Of a stretch of DNA of 64,000 nucleotides, positions 56,420 to 64,000 are shown one piece after another (within the stretch, counting starts at the first letter, position 1; every line of letters begins with the position of its first letter). The notes beneath the pieces are model-generated. The model was not told the DNA's origin, did not search any database, and saw only the letters and a program-made list of their open reading frames with translations. Location of the stretch: positions 25,815,391 through 25,879,390 of the forward strand of contig CM055107.1 in assembly GCA_029204225.1 (NCBI GenBank). Direction: 5' to 3'. Made by a program: the position numbers and the translations under genes. This DNA is from Diphasiastrum complanatum. Lineage: Eukaryota; Streptophyta; Lycopodiopsida; Lycopodiales; Lycopodiaceae.

Positions 56420-58530
56420 TTAAAATTTCCCAGGTTCATTGTACTTATTCACTCGGGCTCCATTCACCCTTGTGTCCAATAATTGTTTTTGTAGGTCTGC
56501 TAATTGAATAGGACCACTGCTAAATACTTCAATTACTTTGTATGGTCCCATCCACCTTGTACGTAATTTCCTTGGAAATTTCATATGACGACTTTCATAT
56601 AATAAGGGAAGATCTCCTTCTTTTAAAGATGTTTTTTTAAAGATTATCATCATATCTTGCTTTTCTTTTGGATTGTACCTGAGATGTTTCATGTAGAGTA
56701 CATTATTGATCTTCCTCCAATCGAGATATCATATGCAACCTTTCATTTATCATATGATTAGATTCATCTCTCTCATACTCCTGAATTCGATATGTAGGTA
56801 TATCAAAATCAATAGGTAATATAAGATACATCCCATATACCAAATAAAATGGGGTTTTCTTTGTAGTTATCTTTTCAGTATTATGATATGTCCAAAGAAC
56901 AAATGGAGTTTTAGTGTCCCAATAAGTATAATGTTGATCAGTATCTTATTTAAAATCTTACATAGTATACCATTTGCTCGTTCTTTTAATCCATTAGGTT
57001 TAGGATTATAAGGGGTCCTCCTTCAACGTGTGACCATGAAGTACTTTAATAACTCAACAATGGTTTGATTAATAAAATGAGTACCCCTGTCACTCACCAA
57101 TTACCATGGACATCCGTACATAGTGATTATATTTACAAAGAGAAAATTCGCAACTATCTTTGCATCATTTCTTTTTGTCGCTTCAGCTTCTACCATCTTG
57201 GTACAATAATCTGTGGCTACCAATATATATCTATTTTTTTAATGTCTTGTAGCTGGTTTAATTGGCACCATGAAATTGATACCCCAATGTTCAAAGGGTG
57301 CTAACGGTAAAATCAAAACTAAAGGCCAATTACTAGAAGTTGTTGGTTTACCAACTCTTTGGCATGGATCATAGTTCATCGTGCTATCCTTTATAATAAA
57401 TCTGGTTCATTCACCAAATATTTGATAGCATAATGATGAATATAAAATGTAAATACATAACTAATGAGATAGTGTCGAAATTTTTTAACCAAATAAATCA
57501 TGCCTAACATTTCTCTTTCGGTTGCTGAATAATGTTTCTCGGAAGCTAATAGTTACCTATCCGCATAATAAATTGGGTAATCTCTTTTCGTATCATCTTT
57601 CTGACTTAACACACTTCCGATAGCAAAAGAAGATGTCTCCACATATACATGGAATTTTCAATCCCAATCAGGGGGTTGCTAAGTTTAACTTAACTTTTAA
57701 AAGCTCGAATGCCTTTTGGTAGTCTTCCTCCCAATTATATTTGGTATCTTTCTTTAGGGGCTTAGTCAAAAGTGTTTCCATCACAACATAATCTTTGATG
57801 AATCTTCTATAGTATCCTAAATGGCCAAGGAAACTTGTGGCCAAGTAATATGCTTTCCGTCATTCCGAAATAACATTTTTCAGGATGTAATGAAATCAAA
57901 GTTTTTCTGCATCTCTGTAAAGTTTATCTGAGTTTCTCAAGATGATCATTGCTAGAACTGAAGACACAAAAATCATCTATAAATTCTTCAAGAAATTTTA
58001 AATATGACTGTCATCATTCTTTGAAATGTTGCCGATGCGTTGCAAACTCCAAACGGCATTTTTGTGTATGCATAGGTACCCCAATATGTTGTGAAGGTAG
58101 TTTTATCCTGATTTTCCTTCTTAATTTAAACTTGGTTATATTCTAAAAAGCCATCCAGGAAACTATACCTTTCATAACCTGAAACTTTATCAAATATTGA
58201 ATTTGCAAATGGTAAAGCATGATAATTCTTCTTGGTTGACTCATTGAGCTTCCTAAAATCCTGGCACACATGGATTTTTCCTGTTTTCTTTCCCGGTACA
58301 ATAAGAATGGGTGAAACTCATTCACTACTTAAACGAGATAAATAATCCCTACTTCAAGGTATTTATCGAGTTCAGTTTCTAGTGTTACAACATGATTGAT
58401 ATAGATAATAGTGTCCATATAGGATGCTTCACTATTTCTTACATCAATTCTACATAGAACACTGAACAAGATACATATAAAAGAACATAGCAAGTTCAGA
58501 AGGAATTCTGCCCGTTCCGTGATTTTCATT
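56420..58530 (-). pseudogene. pol: Gypsy pol (Tat/Athila-like) remnant
   Basis: The minus strand shows RT (HVCQDFRKLNE, FLDGF, FLEEFIDDFCVFSSSNDHLE, TLQRCRKTLISLHPEKCYFG), RNase H (SEKHYSATEREMLGMIYLVK), integrase (HWGINFMVPIKPATR, VATDYCTKMVEAEATKRND, VSDRGTHFINQT) and the C-terminal end FPRKLRTRWMGPYKVIEV ... NGARVNKYNEPGKF. The catalytic RT motif reads FIDD. The end lacks a chromodomain and resembles Tat/Athila. Stops and shifts are frequent except in the last 90 codons. Confidence 0.87.
58390..58457. repeat. 70-bp block shared with 18500-18568
   Basis: It lies directly 5' of the gypsy RT on the minus strand and encodes CRIDVRNSEASYMDTIIYIN there. It matches the block inside the sequence replacing copia-2 RT. 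Confidence 0.8.
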
Positions 58531-60027
58531 CAGCTTCAACGTTGCGGGACTTGTGAGGTTCCCAAGTGTAGGCGAAATACTTCCATCTAACTTATAACTT
58601 GAAAGTAAAATGGTAAAACAATTGCTAGTTTTGTCATCACAAACAACACCAGTCGCATTTCTGTTGCTGCCTTATGGGATGTGCGTCTCGACTATGGCGA
58701 TGTGTCTCTGATCTGCAAGCTTGCTCTTCGCATGGACTTGCCTTAAAAGTTTGTTGTGGTTTGTGCAATTGAAATCTATGACCTCATCGATTTACGATTC
58801 AGGGTATCCGCCTCTCTGCCGTTTCAGTTTCTATCTTTTTCATGAAAATATCGGGCTTTATCTTTATCAGATGCTAATCACATCCCATTCCTTCATTTTT
58901 TGCTGCCTGATTGAAATTAATTACCATTTCTCTTTGAACCGAATAAATTTTTCTTTATAAGTTTGTGCATCTCACTCTTCTCAGAATACTTGTAGCTTTA
59001 CGTTGTATTAAGTGTTCACTCTAATCTCACCACTTTCGTTACGGTATCAATCCTCCATTAGGCATAATAGATTTCATGAAAGCTACCATCATTGCTAACC
59101 ACGTTTACCCTATTCACACTGGCTGTTTAGGGTTTCTTGCATACTGTTAAATGTCCATGTTGTAGAAGAAAAATCTGAGTCTTACTCGATTTACGGTTTG
59201 CACTATCTCATGCTTCCCTTCAACTGTTTTTTTATATCACACTTGAACAGCTTTTGTTCTCTTTATCACACTTGAAAAATACTAGAAGTAATTTTTTTAA
59301 TTATGACCTGCATGCATATTTTCAAAAAATGGCAAATGCCTTACTTTTCTGCATTCACATGATCATTGAGAGTGTATTTTCAAGAAGTCAGATCAGAAGT
59401 AGATTCAAAAGTAGTTAGATGAGACATAAAGTTGGAAACCTTCTTTTGATGGTATGAATTTATTGAAAAAAATATCACCTTATACTATTTTAGTGTTTCC
59501 ATCAAGCAATCAGCCACACAGGCTTCATGAAGATCTCTACCTATGAACTATTTATCTACAACTGCCTATTGAAATTGATCGCCACCTTGCTTGCCTTGTA
59601 GTATAAGTCCATATCTTTTCTGAACAAGATCATTGTTGTCGTTTGGGTCATCTTTGCCTTGCAAAAATTCACTCTGACCATTTGGACATCCATCCTTAAC
59701 CCCCCCTTGGAGATTCGAACTCCCGAAATATGTGGAGAGATTCCAGTCCAAGAACTCAAGACAATAATGGGCTCTTTTCGTGCTCACCCCTTCACACGTT
59801 TACCCTTTTAGGACGTAAACAGAGAAAACAAGTGAGAGAGTGAGGTTCAAGGGAACATAAACAAAGAAAAGGAATGAGAGAGTGAGCCTCCATAGGTTGC
59901 CAGAATGGGTGTTGCAACGATTCAATCCGTTGGACATGTACCCTATCTGACCCTTTACAACGTTTCTTTCTTGCTATTGCAAATATAGTTAGTAAGACAA
60001 TATTATTAGATTATATTATTAGACAAT
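58531..60027. other. No recognised gene
   Basis: Plus-strand frames (e.g. 58721-58960) and minus-strand frames (59556-59787) have no motif. Mixed base composition. Confidence 0.4.
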
Positions 60028-60032
60028 GGGCC

Positions 60033-61926
60033 TGTTGGGACTGTGTCTGTGGGAATGACAAAATCCTCGGGGCATGAATCTACATCTATCGGATTCAACA
60101 CAACCTCGATTGCTTGGAGATCGCTCTACTTAATCACAGTTTTCAAATCACTGGATCAAAACAGTCGATTCCATAGACATGCACAAGCGGGTTAATTTAT
60201 ATAGTTGCGAAAGCGTAGTCAGAGCGGAAATTAGAGCTTATGATCAACACACATTAACAGTCATAAATACGTTTTAACCTACAAATAACTTTATTTGCAT
60301 AGCATGAATCGATTATAACAGAATAGAAAATGCATTCAATACAATATGGCAGGACTTAGATTACTAGAACATAAATTATATAGTCGTAGAGAGTACAAGT
60401 CTGAATGCAAACAGAGTCATGTTCTTCCTAAAACAATACTCTAATGTAACCGAGTGAAAGAACAAGCTATTGTGCTCTGATCAATCAAATCAATTGATTG
60501 TTGTATATATGTCTCTATGTCTGATTTGAAGTCTATAAACAAATTACATTGACACACGAAAAGCGGTGTCCGACGTAGATCATGGCAAGAGGACCGTGAC
60601 CAATGGCGCGAGGATCATGAAGCGGTGAAGCATGAAGTCCGGCGCCGCTTCGCTAATGACCACAAGTAATGCCCTTGCGATTCCTTTGCGGTCTGTCTCC
60701 TTCGTGTATTGTAACCGCTAGTGATCGCAAGGAGTCCTTTTACGGTGTATTTGTGGTCCCCCCATTTCTGGTGCCTTGAAACTAGTCTCCGCCACTGACC
60801 GCAAGTGGGGCTCTTTCCGGTGCATTTGCGGTCACCCTTCTTTCGGGGCCTTAGCGTTCACTTTCGTAATTGACTGCAAGTAAGGCACTTCCGGATCAAA
60901 ATAGTCGATTTCGTAGAAATGCACAAGTGGGTTGATTTATATAGTTACGGAAGCGTAGTCAGAGTAGAACTTAGAGCTTATGATCGACACACATTAACAG
61001 TCATAAAAACGTTTTAATCTACAAATAACTTTATCTGCATAGCATGAATCGATTAGAATAGAATAGAAAATGCATTCAATACAATACGGCAGGACTCAGA
61101 TTACTAGAACATAAATTATATAGTCGTAGAGAGTACAAGTCTGAATGCAAACAAAGTCGTGTTTTCTAAAACAATATTGTGATGTAACAGAGTGAAAGAA
61201 CAAGCTATTGTGCTCTGATGTTCTGATCAATCAAATCAATTGATTGTTGTGTATATGTCTCTATGTTTGATTTGAAATCTATATACAAATTACATTGACA
61301 CACGAAAAGCGGTGTCTGACGTAGATCATGGCAAGAGGATCATGAACCGGTGGACCGTGACCAATGGCGCAAGGATCGTGAAGCGGTGAAGCGTGAAGTC
61401 CGGCGCCGCTCCGCTAATGACCGCAAGTAATGCCTTTGCGGTCTGTCTCCTTTGTGTATCGTAACCGCTAATGACCGCAAGGAGTCCTTTTACGGTGTAT
61501 TTGTGGTCCCCCCCATTTGTGGTGCCTTGAAACTAGTCTCCGCCACTGACCGCAAGTGGGGCTCTTTGCGGTGCATTTGTGGTCACCCTTCTTTTGAGGC
61601 CTTAGCGTTCACTTTTGTGATTGATTGCAAGTAAGGCACTTGTGGTTGCTTGCGATACTTAGCAAACTTCTTTGCAAGACCTTTGTGGTCTCCCTCTTAC
61701 AGAGCATGTTACCACAAGTGACCATTTGCAGGGCCTTGTGATACATTACAAAGACCGAGATAGACCGTAAGAAGGGGTTTTGCGATGTCTTGCGATGACT
61801 TCAAAAACCTTTTTTTAGACATACAGTTTTCTTGCAAACTGTACGTCTGTACAAATATTTACACACAGAATGGATGGATCTAGATTAGCGATTTAGATAA
61901 GGGATGGAGAGGATAGAACTCCAACA
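60033..61926. repeat. Solo LTR, 1.9 kb, with 5-bp target duplication
   Basis: Termini TGTTGG and CCAACA are flanked by the direct repeat GGGCC (60028-60032 and 61927-61931), the signature of a solo LTR left by LTR-LTR recombination. No internal coding sequence is present. It consists largely of two tandem 740-bp units. Orientation is unknown because no primer site or PPT remains. Confidence 0.85.
60153..61641. repeat. 740-bp tandem duplication inside the solo LTR
   Basis: GGATCAAAA(C/T)AGTCGATT starts at 60153 and 60893. The units stay highly similar to the end (GACTGCAAGTAAGGCACTT near 60871; GATTGCAAGTAAGGCACTT near 61622). Each unit ends in a region rich in GACCGCAAG and TTGCGGTC. Confidence 0.92.
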
Positions 61927-61931
61927 GGGCC

Positions 61932-62617
61932 TTGTTGTTATTATTTGTCCTTTAGACCATATAATTTTGGGCCTTGAGCATTGTATAGTAGTTAACATAT
62001 GTCTGAGACATTGATTGATGTGTCCTATGGTCATTATTGAGTCTACAGCCCTAACTCATAGATTCTGAGGCCTCAAAAAGAATATACACACCCGTGAGCC
62101 TCCTTATTCATGTCTAAAGGTGACGACTAGAGTCCAATAGCATGCTAGGGATTGACACTATTCTATGACAAGGACATACAAAGAGATACATTTCACAGCT
62201 TTACACTGCCTTGCAGTTGTGAATGTTCACAGTGCCAACTGCAGATACGTGGGTGCAGCTAGTATTATTCAAGCATTAAGCTTTAAAAAAACCACTAAAA
62301 CGAAAATCTTGAGTTCTATATGGTAGTGGTTTTACATTGAACTGAAATAACCTTAGACTTCAGTAGATCCATTTTATCGTGTTCTGGGTTATTAGATTAC
62401 AAACACGTGTAAATGGTTAGTTTTGCATATTTCATCTTAATCAAGACCAAGAAAAAATATTACGCCAAGAAGTTGTAACTACTTTGCTACCAACGCAGCC
62501 CAGCCATTGACTTTGGTCTACAGTCCACTCCTGAGCATCAGAACAATCTGCAACAGCAGCAGTCCAAACTGTCTGAATGCAGCAAGCCAGGCTTGGCTTT
62601 GCAATGTGCAATGCAAG
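61932..62617. other. No recognised feature
   Basis: Flanking sequence of the solo LTR. No motif was seen. Confidence 0.35.
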
Positions 62618-62875
62618 TCAAAGGCTACAGTGATTAGCGCTGGCGGATGGATCGCAGGACACTGGGTCACTTATACATGATCCCTGATTCAGATCACTTT
62701 GCTCCGGAACTGTAAAGGATCGTTGGCGCGCCTTATTACAAAATATAAAGAGCCTAGTGCCTTCTTCGAACCTCCTCATAATAATAATTCTCAAGGAATT
62801 TATATTTTTAAGCGCAGAAATACGATGAGGAGAGGAGGAAAGGAGCGCCTTCAGCCACTGGCCGCTGGCCGCCAT
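62618..62875 (-). CDS. Hypothetical start exon (MAASGQWLKALL)
   Basis: The minus-strand frame opens MAASGQWLKALLSSSPHRIS. The first dozen residues resemble the conserved N-terminus of plant IQ67-domain (IQD) proteins (M-G/A-x-S-G-K/x-W-h-K-x-L), whose first exon is short. The rest of the frame has no IQD feature, so only an exon of some 20-30 codons could be real. The upstream sequence is GC-rich and looks low-copy. Weak evidence. Confidence 0.25.
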   Translation of the reverse strand: MAASGQWLKALLSSSPHRISALKNINSLRIIIMRRFEEGTRLFIFCNKARQRSFTVPEQSDLNQGSCISDPVSCDPSASANHCSL

Positions 62876-62881
62876 GGCTGA

Positions 62882-63330
62882 AGCGCGATCTAAACCCTCT
62901 TCCAGGATTGCAACTACGCATCAGGGATTGCGCGATAGCTGATCTTCTCAGCGGATCTACTCAACGGATTATCAGCGACGGATATATCCTTGCTTAAGGC
63001 GGATCTCAGTGTAGCCGCTACTGTTTTCTCAGACCGCCCTCACCGTTTTCAGCTCAAGCCGAGCTTACTACCATCGATGTCTTCTTCTGTGGTCAGTGCG
63101 CGTTCCATTGGTGGAGCTTTTAGCTATTTCTGTTTCTTTGCTTCTCGTGGGTTGTTAGCCTCTCGGGGTGCAAATCTTCTGGGCGGAGGACTGCCAACCA
63201 GAAGCTGTTTTACTTACATTGTTTTAGTGGGCCAAACCGTCAGCGTTTTGATCCGTTGGCATCCTGTTACATCAAGGGTGGCCAAGATTTCAAGGTGCTG
63301 ATCGTGTGGGAAAACGGCTTCAGTTACGGT
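62882..63330. other. Low-copy-looking sequence; no gene recognised
   Basis: Balanced base composition without TE motifs. A plus-strand frame (62990-63301) has no recognised domain. It could be 5' flank of the frame at 62618-62875. Confidence 0.3.
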
Positions 63331-63850
63331 ACTTACCGCCATCGCAAAAGACCGCACTTCAATCGCGCACAGAGACTTCAGCGAAGGGACCGCAATCTGT
63401 TACCGTAGCTGACCGCAATCCGACCGCTCCTACGTGGACAGCCCTTGGATTCGCAAACCGCCAAAGTCACAGAGTTCCGCTTCCTGAGCAAAGCTGACCG
63501 CAAAGGGGTCGCGGGTTTCTTCCAACGCAAGTGGCCACAAAAAACTGTAATCTCCATCACTGCAAGGGCCGCATGTGATCGCAATTTCCCCACCGTAAAG
63601 TGACTGCAGCCCGCTCTTTTCGCAATCAACCGCAATCTCCCTGTTTCAAAGGGACTGTAGTCAACATACAGTCAACCATCACCGCAAGCAACCGCAAGCG
63701 ATCGCTGCCATCAGTTCTTTGATGGTCTCAAGGACATCGCTGATAGCCTCGTAATGAGCCGCAAGCTCTAGTCTGGCCAAGGACCGTTGCCTGCTCGCAT
63801 CCCGACCGCTACAAACCGTAACAGCTACAAAGGACACGGTTTGCGGGATT
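63331..63850. repeat. Cluster of ACCGCAA-type motifs
   Basis: CCGCAA occurs at least seven times (near 63390, 63413, 63498, 63630, 63682, 63692 and 63758) with many one-mismatch forms (ATCGCAA, ACTGCAA). The same motif family marks the solo LTR at 60.0-61.9 kb. No regular period is visible. Confidence 0.55.
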
Positions 63851-64000
63851 CTCGAAGTTGCTCCTCCACAACGTCCTGCCTCGTTAATCCCGTCGGATGT
63901 GACAGCATACTAAAGTCACCTTTTGAACTCAAAAGATCCGCGATCTGACAAGTGGCAGGGGTTCAGGACTTTTTTTAACCCGCCCTTAAACCTCCGGGCT
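63851..64000. other. Window end, no feature seen
   Basis: No motif or open frame of note. Confidence 0.3.

Overview
This is plant nuclear DNA, dominated by old, nested transposable elements and holding one clearly recognisable host gene. The evidence is GT-AG introns, Ty1/copia and Ty3/gypsy retrotransposons with plant-type initiator-Met primer sites, LINEs, hAT and Helitron remnants, long GA/CT microsatellites, and a plant-type plastid ferroportin gene. Element density, TE diversity and the degree of decay would fit a large-genome land plant such as a fern or another non-flowering lineage. That taxonomic guess is inference only.

Layout. 1-8.8 kb: a decayed minus-strand copia element (copia-1) with its LTR, then GA-rich repeats and an LTR plus RNase H fragment of a second copia family (copia-2). 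8.8-14 kb: a plus-strand gypsy element of Tat-like type, interrupted by a copia solo LTR and by a 367-bp MITE. 14.3-17.2 kb: copia and gypsy scraps and a 2-kb dispersed repeat (R). 17.2-21.5 kb: a copia-2 copy whose reverse transcriptase core is replaced by about 1.1 kb of unrelated sequence. 21.5-25.5 kb: a Helitron scrap and a short LTR element. 25.9-29.7 kb (minus): an SLC40A3/IREG3-type ferroportin gene; eleven exons splice in frame and a twelfth, N-terminal one is tentative. 30.3-41.6 kb: a copia 5' end followed by three LINE copies joined head to tail, the middle one split by chromovirus and R sequence. 41.7-45.8 kb: a hAT transposase pseudogene split by a rearranged chromovirus. 45.8-49.4 kb: copia fragments and a 159-bp tandem repeat. 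49.5-50.3 kb: a non-autonomous hAT element with an 8-bp target duplication. 50.5-58.5 kb: gypsy remnants, a copia LTR fragment and an unrecognised charged coiled-coil ORF. 60.0-61.9 kb: a 1.9-kb solo LTR with a 5-bp target duplication and an internal tandem duplication. 62.6-64 kb: low-copy-looking sequence with a cluster of ACCGCAA motifs.

The most interesting signals are these. (1) The LINE family has a 3' hairpin whose stem is kept by paired base changes, and each copy begins directly at the 3' tail of the previous one. (2) A copia element has foreign sequence in place of its RT. (3) A palindromic CACACGTGTG box recurs in LTRs of several copia families. (4) A solo LTR is built from a 740-bp tandem duplication full of TTGCGGT/ACCGCAA motifs. 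(5) An extra ORF lies downstream of a gypsy pol and carries three TGA stops that all look like decayed CGA codons. Every transposon gene here carries stops, frameshifts or deletions, so none looks autonomous. The ferroportin gene is the only well-supported functional candidate.
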